The notes beneath the pieces were generated by a model. The model did not search any database. It was not told the origin of the DNA and was given only the letters and a program-made list of their open reading frames with translations. Position numbers and translations under genes: made by a program. Positions 33,726 through 42,141 of a stretch of DNA of 64,000 bases are shown here, one piece after another. The stretch comes from Chitinophaga dinghuensis (GTDB lineage: Bacteria; Bacteroidota; Bacteroidia; Chitinophagales; Chitinophagaceae). Position 1 is the first letter of the stretch; each line of letters begins with the position of its first letter. The DNA is taken from assembly GCF_003259435.1 (NCBI RefSeq), contig NZ_QLMA01000004.1, forward strand, positions 310,001 through 374,000. Direction: 5' to 3'.

Positions 33726-35060
33726 ATGGCAATTTTAAATAAAGAAGCAGCGAAAGCACTGATGCAAAAAGTGCTCTCTTTCTCTAAAGCGGATGAATGC
33801 GAAGTCAATCTCCGCGGGTCAGACGGCGGAAATATCCGCTATGCCCGAAATGCAATCTCCACAGCTGGCGATATTAGCACCCTTACCCTCAGCGTGACCT
33901 CTTCTTTCGGTAAACGCTCCGGAACAGCCACCATCAACGAATTTACAGATGATGCGCTGAAACGTGTCGTTCAACGTGCAGAAGAACTGGCGAAACTGGC
34001 GCCGGAAAATCCTGAGTATATGCCGCTGAATGGCCCGGCAGATTTCAAGGACGCACCTACCTTCATAGAGGCCACCGCGAAAATTACGCCGGATGACCGT
34101 GCAGAGGCAGTAGCAAAAAGTATCAACGTAGCGAAAGAAGCAAAACTGGAAGCGGCAGGATTCATCGAGAATAATACCAGCTTCGATGCCATCATGAACT
34201 CTAAAGGCTTGTTTGCTTACGATACAGATACCAATGTTGTATTTACAATCACTACCCGCAATGCCGCCGGCACCGGTTCTGGTTTTGCAGCAAGAGGTTT
34301 CAATGACGTACGTAAACTGGACACCGATGCGGCTACCCGTATCGCAGCCATGAAAGCTAATAGCAGCGCAGATGCGAAAGCTATCGAACCGGGGAAATAT
34401 ACCGTTATCCTGGAACCGGTAGCAGCTACCTATATGCTGGAGAATATGTTCCGCGGACTCGATGCACGTAGTGCAGACGAAGGTCGTAGCTTTATGAGCA
34501 AACCCGGTGGCGGCAATCGTATTGGCGAACAACTGATGGATGAGAAAGTAACGATTTATTCCGACCCGTACCATCCTGACCTCCCCGCATCTACCTGGAA
34601 CCGTGATGGACTGCCAGTCAACAAAACTACCTGGATTGATAAAGGTATGGTGAAAAACCTGGCCTATTCTCGGTTCTGGGCACAGAAGAAAGGCGTACAG
34701 GCTGTTTCAATGCCTACCAATATTATCATGGAAGGCGGCAGCGCTTCCCTCGAAGAACTGATTAAATCCACTGAAAAAGGTATCCTCGTTTCCCGCCTCT
34801 GGTATATCCGCATGGTAGACCAACAAACCCTGTTGCTCACCGGCCTCACCCGCGACGGAACTTTCTATATCGAAAATGGTAAAATTAAACATCCTATTAA
34901 AAATCTCCGGTTCAATGAAAGCCCGGTGATCATGCTGAACAACGTGGAAGCATTAGGTAAGACGGAAAGAAGTATCAGTATTGAATCCTACCGGAGTTAC
35001 CTCATTCCGCCAATGAAGATACGTGACTTTACCTTCACGTCCCTGTCGGATGCTGTGTAA
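33726..35060 (+). CDS. TldE/PmbA-family partner protein (copy 1)
   Basis: The non-metal partner of the TldD pair, 444 residues. It has the shared fold (IRYARNAISTAGD, FGKRSGTATINEFTDDAL, AKLAPENPEYMPL, AGFIENNTSFDAIMNSKGL, ARSADEGRSFMSKPGGGN, ILVSRLWYIRMVDQQTLL, GLTRDGTFYIENGKI) but no HExxxH motif, as expected for TldE/PmbA. No signal peptide is present. If TldD copy 1 is exported by the Tat system, this protein would have to be carried along as a pre-folded complex, or the two would be in different compartments. It is 9 bases after the TldD gene and 44 bases before copy 2. Confidence 0.85.
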   Translation: MAILNKEAAKALMQKVLSFSKADECEVNLRGSDGGNIRYARNAISTAGDISTLTLSVTSSFGKRSGTATINEFTDDALKRVVQRAEELAKLAPENPEYMPLNGPADFKDAPTFIEATAKITPDDRAEAVAKSINVAKEAKLEAAGFIENNTSFDAIMNSKGLFAYDTDTNVVFTITTRNAAGTGSGFAARGFNDVRKLDTDAATRIAAMKANSSADAKAIEPGKYTVILEPVAATYMLENMFRGLDARSADEGRSFMSKPGGGNRIGEQLMDEKVTIYSDPYHPDLPASTWNRDGLPVNKTTWIDKGMVKNLAYSRFWAQKKGVQAVSMPTNIIMEGGSASLEELIKSTEKGILVSRLWYIRMVDQQTLLLTGLTRDGTFYIENGKIKHPIKNLRFNESPVIMLNNVEALGKTERSISIESYRSYLIPPMKIRDFTFTSLSDAV

Positions 35061-35104
35061 CATAATGACTGCTCATTCGTCGTCATTCACATAAATGTTT
35101 ACCC

Positions 35105-36739
35105 ATGAAAAGAAGAGATTTTCTACATCTCACAGGCATGGGGATAGGAGCGGGACTGTTATCCCAAATACCCCTCGTAGGGAAAGCTATCCCCCTTGAA
35201 ACCCCTTGGTATTCGGTGGATGTGGCCAAAAAGAAGGAAATGGCCGACATCGCCCTCAATGCCGCGCGCAGTAAAGGCGCCACCTATACGGATGTTCGTA
35301 TAGGCAGATATCTGAATCAATATGTAATCACGCGGGAAGACAAAGTAGAGAATGTAGTCAACACGGAATCCTTTGGTATCGGTATCCGCGTATTGGCCAA
35401 TGGCTGCTGGGGCTTCGCCAGCACCGACAATCTCACCAAAGACGGTATCGCCAAAGCTGCCGCGCTGGCAGTGGCTATCGCAAAGGAGAATTCCCGTATC
35501 ATGACTACCCCGGTAGAACTGGCCCCACAAAAGGGTTACGGGGAAGTAAGCTGGAAAGCGCCTATCAAACGCAACGCGTTCGAAGTGCCTATCAAGGAAA
35601 AAGCCGACCTGCTCCTTTCTGTCAATGATGCTGCAATGAAGGGCGGCGCCAACTACATCGGCTCCTTCCTCTTCCTCGTCAATGAACAGAAGTATTTCGC
35701 CAGCTCAGACGGTTCCTATATCGATCAGGATATACACCGTATCTGGCCTACTTTCCGCATTACAAAAATCGATGCTGCCACCGGCAAATTCGAAACCAGA
35801 GCGGCCCTCAGCGCCCCAAGAGGAATGGGTTACGAATACCTCATGCCTGATGAGTCTGAGAAAATCCATGGCGTCACTACGTTGTATCGTAACCGTTATG
35901 ACATGTTGGAAGACGCCCGTCAGGGTGCTGCACAGGTACAACAGAAAATGAAGGCGAAGTCTGTAGAACCAGGAAAATACGACCTGATTCTGGACCCTTC
36001 CCATCTCTGGCTCACTATTCACGAATCTGTAGGTCACCCTACTGAACTGGATCGCGTGCTGGGATATGAAGCCAACTTCGCTGGTACCAGCTTCCTGACA
36101 CTCGATAAATGGGAATCAAAGAAATTCAATTTCGGCAGCCCAATCGTCAATATCAAAGCGGATAAAAGACAACCGGGTTCCCTCGGCGCTGTTGGTTATG
36201 ACGATGAAGGAGTAGCCACCCAGGAATGGGACCTCATCAAAGACGGCACACTGGTGAACTACCAGGCTATCCGCGATCAGGCACATATCATCGGGCTGGA
36301 TCACTCCCAGGGCTGCTGCTACTCTCAAAGCTGGAACGACGTGCAGTTCCAACGTATGCCAAATATCTCCCTGCAACCAGGCAAACAGCAACTGACGCCT
36401 GCAGAGATGATTAAAAATGTCGAAAAAGGTATCTTCATAGTAGGAGACGGCTCCTTCTCCATCGATCAGCAACGGTATAATTTCCAGTTTGGTGGCCAGA
36501 TGTTTTATGAGATTAAGAACGGACAAATAGTAGGCATGCTGAAAGATGTAGCCTACCAGAGCAATACGCAGGAGTTCTGGAATTCCTGCAAGGCCATTGC
36601 TGATCAGCGCGACTACCGCCTCGGTGGCTCCTTCTTCGACGGAAAAGGACAACCAGAACAGGTAAGCGCAGTATCACACGGCTCTTCCACCGCCCGTTTT
36701 AATGGAGTAAACGTTATTAACACAGCCAGAAAAATTTAA
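35105..36739 (+). CDS. TldD-family metallopeptidase homologue with Tat signal (copy 2)
   Basis: Second TldD copy, also 544 residues and closely similar to copy 1 along its length. The signal is more canonical here: MKRRDFLHLTGMGIGAGLL, a clear RRxFL Tat motif. The metal motif is HESVGH (His306, Glu307, His311), the usual TldD form. Asp512 in FFDGKGQ again occupies the position of the Cys ligand found in E. coli-type TldD (GTCGK). A CC pair at SQGCCYSQSW is shared with copy 1. The upstream gap is 44 bases and the TldE partner follows 2 bases after the stop, so the second pair is tightly linked. Tandem duplication of the gene pair is the simple explanation. Confidence 0.88.
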   Translation: MKRRDFLHLTGMGIGAGLLSQIPLVGKAIPLETPWYSVDVAKKKEMADIALNAARSKGATYTDVRIGRYLNQYVITREDKVENVVNTESFGIGIRVLANGCWGFASTDNLTKDGIAKAAALAVAIAKENSRIMTTPVELAPQKGYGEVSWKAPIKRNAFEVPIKEKADLLLSVNDAAMKGGANYIGSFLFLVNEQKYFASSDGSYIDQDIHRIWPTFRITKIDAATGKFETRAALSAPRGMGYEYLMPDESEKIHGVTTLYRNRYDMLEDARQGAAQVQQKMKAKSVEPGKYDLILDPSHLWLTIHESVGHPTELDRVLGYEANFAGTSFLTLDKWESKKFNFGSPIVNIKADKRQPGSLGAVGYDDEGVATQEWDLIKDGTLVNYQAIRDQAHIIGLDHSQGCCYSQSWNDVQFQRMPNISLQPGKQQLTPAEMIKNVEKGIFIVGDGSFSIDQQRYNFQFGGQMFYEIKNGQIVGMLKDVAYQSNTQEFWNSCKAIADQRDYRLGGSFFDGKGQPEQVSAVSHGSSTARFNGVNVINTARKI

Positions 36740-36741
36740 TT

Positions 36742-38079
36742 ATGCCTATTCTTACAAGAGAAGAAGCGCAGGCATTATTGAAAAAAGTGCTTGCCTACTC
36801 AAAAGCGGATCAATGCGAAGTAAGCGTATACGGCAGCGATAGCGGTAATATCCGTTATGCCCGTAACGCCGTTTCTACCAGCGGAGGTAATCTCTTCAGT
36901 CAGCTGGCAGTATCTTCTGCCTTCGGAAAACGTCAGGGAATAGCCACCATCAATGAGTTTGATGACGCTTCCCTGGAAAAGGTAGTACGCCGTTCTGAGG
37001 AACTGGCGAAACTTGCCCCGGAAAACCCGGAATTTATGCCTTATTTGGGCCCGCAGCAGTATGGACCTTCCGGTGCAGGATTCGTCCAGGAAACGGCCGC
37101 TATTGACCCAAAAAAGCGTACTGACCTGGTGGCTGCCAGCCTGGATGTTTCCAGACGCAACGATCTCATCGCTGCGGGATTCCTGGAAAACACCACCGCT
37201 TTCAGTGCCATGATGAACTCCAACGGACTCTTTGCGTATAACACCAGTACCGGCGGGAAATTCAACGTAACGCTCCGTACGCAGGATGGTACTGGCTCCG
37301 GCTATGTCAGCAAAGGCTTTACGGATGTATCCAAACTGGATGTAACGTCCGCTACTACCATTGCTGCAAAGAAAGCCGCTGGCTCCAAAGGGGCGAAAGC
37401 GCTGGAACCCGGAAAGTATACCGTAATCCTGGAACCTGCTGCAGCAGCCGTATTGCTGGAACAGATCTTCTTCAATATGGATGCCCGCAGTGCCGATGAA
37501 GGGCGCAGCTTCCTCAGTAAACCAGGCGGTAAAACCAAAGTAGGAGAGAAGCTGGTAGACGATCGCGTTACCATCTACTCCGATCCATGGAACCCTGAAC
37601 TGCCTACATCTCCCTATAACGGCGATGGCAGACCTCAGTCGAAAATCACCTGGATCGATAAAGGTGTGATCAGTAACGTCTATTATTCCCGCTACTGGGC
37701 CGATAAACAGAAGGCCAAACCAGTTCCTTCCCCGGATGGCGCCATTATGATCGGTGGCTCCAAAACCCTGGATGAACTGATTAAGTCTACTGAAAAAGGT
37801 ATCCTGGTAACCCGTCTTTGGTACATCCGCGAGGTAGACCCGCAAACCCTGCTGTTTACAGGCCTTACCCGCGACGGAACTTTCTATATCGAAAATGGTG
37901 AAATCAAATATCCCGTTAAAAACTTCCGCTTCAATGAGAGCCCGATTATCATGCTCAATAACCTGGAAGAACTGGGGATCTCTGAACGTACCGTCAGTGG
38001 CGAATCCGGCGCTGAAATGCTCCTGCCGCCAATGAAAATACGCGACTTTACTTTTACCTCCCTTTCAGACGCTGTATAA
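36742..38079 (+). CDS. TldE/PmbA-family partner protein (copy 2)
   Basis: Second TldE/PmbA copy, 445 residues, paired with TldD copy 2 (2-base gap). It aligns with copy 1 throughout (IRYARNAVSTSGG, FGKRQGIATINEFDDASL, AKLAPENPEFMPY, AGFLENTTAFSAMMNSNGL, ARSADEGRSFLSKPGGK, ILVTRLWYIREVDPQTLL) and the two share the same last residues (MKIRDFTFTSLSDAV). It has no metal motif and no signal peptide. It ends the run; a hairpin follows at 38113-38150. The preserved coupling in both pairs implies that each TldD works with its own TldE. Confidence 0.87.
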   Translation: MPILTREEAQALLKKVLAYSKADQCEVSVYGSDSGNIRYARNAVSTSGGNLFSQLAVSSAFGKRQGIATINEFDDASLEKVVRRSEELAKLAPENPEFMPYLGPQQYGPSGAGFVQETAAIDPKKRTDLVAASLDVSRRNDLIAAGFLENTTAFSAMMNSNGLFAYNTSTGGKFNVTLRTQDGTGSGYVSKGFTDVSKLDVTSATTIAAKKAAGSKGAKALEPGKYTVILEPAAAAVLLEQIFFNMDARSADEGRSFLSKPGGKTKVGEKLVDDRVTIYSDPWNPELPTSPYNGDGRPQSKITWIDKGVISNVYYSRYWADKQKAKPVPSPDGAIMIGGSKTLDELIKSTEKGILVTRLWYIREVDPQTLLFTGLTRDGTFYIENGEIKYPVKNFRFNESPIIMLNNLEELGISERTVSGESGAEMLLPPMKIRDFTFTSLSDAV

Positions 38080-38112
38080 CAACGTCTCACTAAAAGAAAA
38101 ACAAAAATCTCC

Positions 38113-38150
38113 TTTTTGTAGTCCCTGCCGAGCGGTAGGGACTACAAAAA
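38113..38150 (+). terminator. Terminator after the TldD/TldE run
   Basis: TTTTT-GTAGTCCCTGCC-GAGC-GGTAGGGACTAC-AAAAA, a 12-bp stem with one mismatch. A related hairpin (GTAGCCCCTGCCC-GCA-GGGCAGGGGCTAC) lies at 38821-38849, so the repeat array between them is bracketed. Confidence 0.65.
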
Positions 38151-38166
38151 TACTATCACAAAGTCC

Positions 38167-38815
38167 GTTCAAACGCTTCCTCCTGTAACCCTTGCCATCC
38201 GCCAATGTGCGCAGAAAAATAGTCATCTCAATACCGCCTCAATACTTCCTCTGTAACTGCCCAGCATCCGTTGTGGACACAAAAAAACACAATCGTAACA
38301 TCCTCAAAACGTTCCTACTGTAACCCTTTCTGCGCGTGCCTTTGTGCATACAAAAAATGCCATCGTCCCGGCTGCCCAAACGCTTCCTTCTGTCATCCTT
38401 CCTATCCGCCAATGTGCGCACAAAAAACGCATCTCAATACCGCCCCAATACTTCCTCTGTAACTGCCCAGCTGCCGTTGTGCAAACAAAAAAACACAATC
38501 GTAACATCCTCAAAACGTTCCTCCTGTAACCCTTTCTGTGCGTGGCTTTGCGCATACAAATACGCCACTGTCCCGGCTGCTCAAACGTTTCCTCCTGTAA
38601 CCCTTGCCATTTGCCAATGTGTAAACAAAAAACATCGTACAGGCCGCCTAAACGTTTCCTTTGTAATGCTGACTTGCTTACTTTATACACACAAAAAAAC
38701 AATCGTAACACCCGCAAAACGCTCCTTCTTAAATCCTACCCAGCCGCCACTGTGTACAAAAACACCATCGTCAAGGCATCAAAAATCTTCCACATAAAAC
38801 AGAATCCTAAATGCC
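38167..38815. repeat. Satellite-like array of degenerate ~67-bp units, nine or more copies
   Basis: Units of about 64-72 bases with the common core AAACG(T/C)TTCCT-C-TGTAAC-CC and an end TGTG(N)3ACAAAAAA. Cores occur near 38177, 38247, 38311, 38377, 38450, 38518, 38588, 38655 and 38722. Units 1-3 resemble units 4-6 more than each other, giving a higher-order period of about 200-207 bases. Every unit is diverged along its whole length, so this is not a CRISPR array. Open frames through it, on both strands, carry Cys/Lys-rich low-complexity sequence and are not supported as genes. Confidence 0.8.
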
Positions 38816-38820
38816 CGGCT

Positions 38821-38849
38821 GTAGCCCCTGCCCGCAGGGCAGGGGCTAC
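38821..38849. repeat. GC-rich hairpin closing the satellite array
   Basis: GTAGCCCCTGCCC (38821-38833), loop GCA, GGGCAGGGGCTAC (38837-38849); perfect 13-bp arms. Related in sequence to the terminator hairpin at 38118-38145. It has no adjacent U-tract. Confidence 0.7.
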
Positions 38850-38859
38850 GAATAAAAAC

Positions 38860-38900
38860 AAAAACCGGAATTGACGTCGCAGACGTCAATTCCGGTTTTT
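38860..38900 (-). terminator. Perfect 19-3-19 palindrome, terminator of the 38.9-kb membrane-protein gene
   Basis: Arms AAAAACCGGAATTGACGTC (38860-38878) and its complement (38882-38900), loop GCA. A/T tracts at both ends make it a good bidirectional terminator; it lies 24 bases from the stop of the - strand gene. The inner core TTGACGTC-GCA-GACGTCAA matches that of the palindrome at 24314-24354. Confidence 0.7.
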
Positions 38901-38923
38901 GCCAAAATAATATGCAGGAATAA

Positions 38924-39343
38924 CTATTCCTCAATCATTTCCGACTCCTCCTCCTTATGCCTCGGCTGATACCACAAATAATAAAAAGCCAATATCAAAA
39001 TCCCCGACACAAAAGGAATCAAAGCCAAATGTTTGAACGTCATCTCCCCATAAATCACCATAGCATCAAAATGAAAAAACTCACTAATCATCCAATACGA
39101 GTTAGCGCTAATCCATAAGCTGATAGCCACATTATGACACAACTCCGCCACATACTGGCGTGTACGCCACGCAATCACCAGGGAAATAATCAGGGTAGGA
39201 AAGATCATGGCTATACCCAACGGCTTCCAGATCATACACCAGGCCACATCCTTCAGCAGCCAGAAAACAATATGCAAGTTTTCCATTTTCCGATAGCGCA
39301 ACGGAATGGTATACACAGGAGCGGTAGTCCTCTCTTTGATCAT
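38924..39343 (-). CDS. Small multi-pass membrane protein of unknown function
   Basis: A 139-residue membrane protein with about three to four helices: VFWLLKDVAWCMIWKPLGIA, MIFPTLIISLVIAW, ISLWISANSYWMISEFF and LALIPFVSGILILAFYYLWY. The tail is charged and acidic (RHKEEESEMIEE). The start at 39343 (MIKERTTAPVYTI) is preferred to one at 39421, which would overlap the hydrolase promoter; a further in-frame Met (MENLHIV) is also possible. It diverges from the hydrolase gene. No family recognised, though the pattern of aromatic helices recalls small Bacteroidota integral proteins of unknown role. Confidence 0.65.
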   Translation of the reverse strand: MIKERTTAPVYTIPLRYRKMENLHIVFWLLKDVAWCMIWKPLGIAMIFPTLIISLVIAWRTRQYVAELCHNVAISLWISANSYWMISEFFHFDAMVIYGEMTFKHLALIPFVSGILILAFYYLWYQPRHKEEESEMIEE

Positions 39344-39361
39344 GTTGGTTGAATTACAGAT

Positions 39362-39390
39362 TTTGGGCTTAAAGATATTCTTTATCTTCG
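39362..39390 (+). promoter_or_regulatory. Candidate Bacteroidota-type promoter for the alpha/beta hydrolase
   Basis: TTTG at 39362-39365 and TATCTTCG at 39383-39390 with 17 bases between, close to the TTTG...TAnnTTTG consensus; the coding start is 43 bases downstream. The same TATCTTCG octamer occurs at 41086-41093 upstream of the epimerase-family gene at 41119. Confidence 0.5.
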
Positions 39391-39432
39391 TTTTCTGCCA
39401 GAACTTATTCCTCAACATCAATCGAACATCCT

Positions 39433-40275
39433 ATGATGGCAAACGAATTCTATTGGTCTACCCGTAATACCCGCTTCCATGGCATACAATGGACGCCCCC
39501 GGCTTTTTCGTATGTAATGATTATTGTGCACGGCATCGGCGAACATATCGCCCGATATGATCATGTAGCCACCTATTTTACTGAAAAAGGCTATGCGGTC
39601 ATTGGTATCGATCATTACGGACATGGCGCTAGCGACGGCCTCCGTGGCGCGTCCAAAGGTTTTGAGTTCACCTTCGATTACCTGGCGGACTTCCTCCAAC
39701 ATGTACAAGACACTTTTCGTAAACCGATAGTCATGTATGGGCATAGTATGGGAGGGGGCATACTAACCGGATTTTTGTTGAAGAGACAACCGGATATCGA
39801 GGCGGCAGTCATCTCTGCTCCGGCCCTGATCGTGGCCCGCCGGCCAGGTCTGCTGCTGCGGGGAATCCTATACCTGGGCGCTAAACTATTCCCTGATCTT
39901 CGTATTAGTCAGGGCGTGGATATAAATAAAATATCACATGATCCGGCAGCAGTAGAGAAGTTCAAAGCAGATCCGCTGAGGCACGACAGGATGAGCCTGC
40001 GCCTGGCTGCAGATATGGTGCGAAACGGACAATGGTGCCTCCGCCATGCAAAAGAGCTGAAAGTACCTGCGCTGCTGATTCATGGCAACGCCGATGCGCT
40101 AACAGCCGTGGAAGGTTCCCGCAAATTTGCGGACAGTGCGCCACCAGCGCTGATTACCTACAAGGAATGGAATGGCAGTTATCACGAACTCCATAACGAA
40201 CCGAACAGCAAAGACGTACTGTTCTTTATCAATAAATGGCTGACCCATCATACCGAAATAACAATGGTTGGTTAG
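39433..40275 (+). CDS. Alpha/beta hydrolase, monoacylglycerol-lipase-like
   Basis: Cytoplasmic serine hydrolase of the lysophospholipase/monoacylglycerol lipase group. The oxyanion-hole region HGIGEHIARYDH, the HYGHGASDGLRG loop typical of this group, and the nucleophile GHSMGG (Ser105) are present. The remaining triad is Asp221 (HGNADALTA) and His251 (GSYHELHNEP). 280 residues is the usual size. No signal peptide, so it acts inside the cell, probably on monoglycerides or small esters. It has its own promoter candidate and diverges from the small membrane-protein gene. The next gene downstream is convergent. Confidence 0.92.
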   Translation: MMANEFYWSTRNTRFHGIQWTPPAFSYVMIIVHGIGEHIARYDHVATYFTEKGYAVIGIDHYGHGASDGLRGASKGFEFTFDYLADFLQHVQDTFRKPIVMYGHSMGGGILTGFLLKRQPDIEAAVISAPALIVARRPGLLLRGILYLGAKLFPDLRISQGVDINKISHDPAAVEKFKADPLRHDRMSLRLAADMVRNGQWCLRHAKELKVPALLIHGNADALTAVEGSRKFADSAPPALITYKEWNGSYHELHNEPNSKDVLFFINKWLTHHTEITMVG

Positions 40276-40315
40276 CTATGCTAACCAACCATTGAAAATA
40301 AACTATTGAAAATAA

Positions 40316-41032
40316 TTACGGATTGGTAGACCACAGTCCGGCAGATTTAACCACCACCCGACGATTCAGTTTCAGCTGTGCCACCACAAATTCGGCCAGG
40401 TCTTCCGGTTGCATTACCTTATCAGGATTACCATCTGTCAGTTGCAGTTCCTTCGCCATGTCGGTGGCAATGGTGCTAGGCGTCAACGCGCTCACCCGGA
40501 TATTGTGCTTGCGTACTTCCAGCATCAGCGATTCTGTCATACCCAGCAATCCGAATTTAGAAGCGCTGTAAGCACTGGTAAGCGGTGCGCCACGCTGCCC
40601 GGCAGTGGAAGAAATATTGATGATATCCCCGGATTTTCTTTCTATCATGGAAGGTAATACCGTACGGGTTACATAAAATGCGCCCAACAGATTTACCTGG
40701 ATGATCTCCTCCCACTGAGCAGGACTCAGTTCCATGAAACTGCCAAAAGCAGCAATACCAGCATTGTTAATCAGTATATCAATAGGGCCCAGTTCGGAAG
40801 TCAGACTCGCAATAGCATTTTCCACCTCTTCCAAATTACCCACGTTTGCAGTAGCAACAGCGGCTTTCACACCATGTTTACGCACTGCTGCAGCCACTTC
40901 TTCCAATGTGGATGCTGTACGGCCCATCAACGCAACATCTACTCCCTCTATCGCCAGCGCCAATGCGATTGCCTTTCCAATTCCTTTGCCAGCGCCTGTT
41001 ATCAGGGCTTTTTTTCCTTTTAATGACTCCAT
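40316..41032 (-). CDS. Short-chain dehydrogenase/reductase (FabG-like)
   Basis: NADP(H)-type oxidoreductase of the classical SDR family, 238 residues. The cofactor motif TGAGKGIG is at residues 12-19, NNAG at 89-92, and the catalytic Ser142, Tyr155 and Lys159 ([19 protein letters not shown]) are all in place. It is labelled as a 3-ketoacyl-ACP reductase-like enzyme because of its general resemblance to FabG, but the substrate is not determined by sequence. It diverges from the aldose epimerase family gene across 86 bases and faces the hydrolase gene. No partner gene suggests a pathway. Confidence 0.9.
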   Translation of the reverse strand: MESLKGKKALITGAGKGIGKAIALALAIEGVDVALMGRTASTLEEVAAAVRKHGVKAAVATANVGNLEEVENAIASLTSELGPIDILINNAGIAAFGSFMELSPAQWEEIIQVNLLGAFYVTRTVLPSMIERKSGDIINISSTAGQRGAPLTSAYSASKFGLLGMTESLMLEVRKHNIRVSALTPSTIATDMAKELQLTDGNPDKVMQPEDLAEFVVAQLKLNRRVVVKSAGLWSTNP

Positions 41033-41118
41033 AATGCTTAATTTAGCTGTTTCAGATTTCTCTGGAATGATTGCAATTTACAGATTATCTTCGCTACAAA
41101 ATATTAAATTACTGTGTC

Positions 41119-41988
41119 ATGATACGGCTTTCCAATGAAAAACTCACCGTTGATATTGCAGAGAAAGGCGCAGAACTGCAAAGCATCAAACGCAACGACA
41201 ATAGCCTGGAATATATGTGGAGCGGAGATCCCGCTTTCTGGGGTAAAAAAAGTCCAGTCCTGTTTCCTATAGTAGGCGGACTAAAAAACAATAGCTACCA
41301 TTATAACGGTCAGGAATATACGCTTGGTCGCCACGGATTCGCCAGGGATATGAATTTTACCGTAGTGGAACAAGGTCCTGATAACGTGTTGTTCTCACTG
41401 GTGGCTACAGAAGAGACCCTGAAAGTTTATCCTTTCCATTTTATCTTTAGTATCCGCTATGTACTGACAGATACAAAAATCACTGTCAGCTATCATGTGA
41501 AAAATACCGGTAATGAAATGATGTATTTTTCCGTAGGAGCACATCCCGCTTTCAAAGTGCCGGTAGCAGAGGGCTCTTCATTTACCGATTACTATCTTCA
41601 TTTCAGTCATACGGAGAATGCAGGCAGATGGCCCCTCTCAGAAAAAGGGCTGATAGAAATGGAGCCGACGCCACTATTGAACAATACGCAAAAACTGCCA
41701 TTGGAGAAATCATTATTTTATGAAGACGCGTTGGTCTTTAAACACCTCGCCTCCAATCAGATCAGCATTAAGAGCGATCTCACTTCCTACGGCGTTACCG
41801 TTCAATTCGACGACTTCCCTTATATGGGCATCTGGTCCGCTAAAGACGCCAACTTCGTTTGTATAGAACCCTGGTGCGGTATCGCAGATAACGTATACAC
41901 TACCAGCGAACTGGCAGCAAAAGAAGGTATCAATGCCCTTCATCCGGGCCAGCTGTTCGACAGATCCTGGTCTGTTACCGTACAATAA
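41119..41988 (+). CDS. Aldose 1-epimerase family protein (LacX/YeaD-like)
   Basis: Cytoplasmic mutarotase-like protein of 289 residues. The start at 41119 (MIRLSNEKLTVDIAEKGAEL) is used; an upstream in-frame ATG at 41071 falls in the promoter region. Typical of this branch are LEYMWSGDPAFWGKKSPVLFP (in part), GRHGFARDMNF, FSVGAHPAFKVP with the catalytic His, and FVCIEPWCGIADN with the Glu. It differs from the exported GalM-type enzyme at 22906 and belongs to the short group, where the sugar substrate is usually unknown. A hairpin follows at 42021. Confidence 0.9.
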   Translation: MIRLSNEKLTVDIAEKGAELQSIKRNDNSLEYMWSGDPAFWGKKSPVLFPIVGGLKNNSYHYNGQEYTLGRHGFARDMNFTVVEQGPDNVLFSLVATEETLKVYPFHFIFSIRYVLTDTKITVSYHVKNTGNEMMYFSVGAHPAFKVPVAEGSSFTDYYLHFSHTENAGRWPLSEKGLIEMEPTPLLNNTQKLPLEKSLFYEDALVFKHLASNQISIKSDLTSYGVTVQFDDFPYMGIWSAKDANFVCIEPWCGIADNVYTTSELAAKEGINALHPGQLFDRSWSVTVQ

Positions 41989-42020
41989 TAACAACCAAAC
42001 ATAGAAAGATTGTAAAAACA

Positions 42021-42052
42021 ACGAAGGAGCGGACATCAGTCCGCTCCTTCGT
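42021..42052. terminator. Bidirectional hairpin between convergent genes
   Basis: ACGAAGGAGCGGA (42021-42033), loop CATCAG, TCCGCTCCTTCGT (42040-42052). On the - strand it is followed by TGTTTTT, on the + strand by GTATATAT. It can serve the epimerase gene and the outer-membrane-barrel gene. Confidence 0.75.
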
Positions 42053-42110
42053 GTATATATTCCTGTTAGAATAATTATTGTCGCGCCAGCAAATGACCTA
42101 TTTATTGTGC

Positions 42111-42135
42111 CTTTGCCTGCTTTGCGTCTTTGCGA
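42111..42135 (-). repeat. CGCAAAG-type intergenic motif directly after a stop codon
   Basis: On the - strand, CTCGCAAAGACGCAAAGCAG follows the stop of the outer-membrane-barrel gene by 6 bases. A longer version, CTCGCAAAGGCGCTAAGAAG followed by GCGCAAAGACGCTAAGA, occurs at 49141-49177, also directly after a stop. Such CGCAAAGACG repeats are widespread in Bacteroidota intergenic DNA; function unknown. Confidence 0.6.
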
Positions 42136-42141
42136 GAAAAA

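Noticed and set aside
36799..37845. Antisense open frame of 348 codons
   Set aside because: Fully inside TldE copy 2; similar shadows occur behind other TldD/TldE genes because of their shared codon use.
32082..38079. RiPP (microcin B17-like) biosynthesis cluster around TldD/TldE
   Set aside because: No precursor peptide, cyclodehydratase, YcaO or export gene is nearby; the neighbours are MoxR/Bat genes.
38167..38815. CRISPR array
   Set aside because: Units are diverged along their whole length, with no constant repeat and unique spacers, and no cas gene is near.
38239..38874. Open frames on both strands in the satellite array
   Set aside because: Overlapping frames in several registers with Cys/Lys-rich repeats; unit lengths near multiples of three keep frames open by chance.
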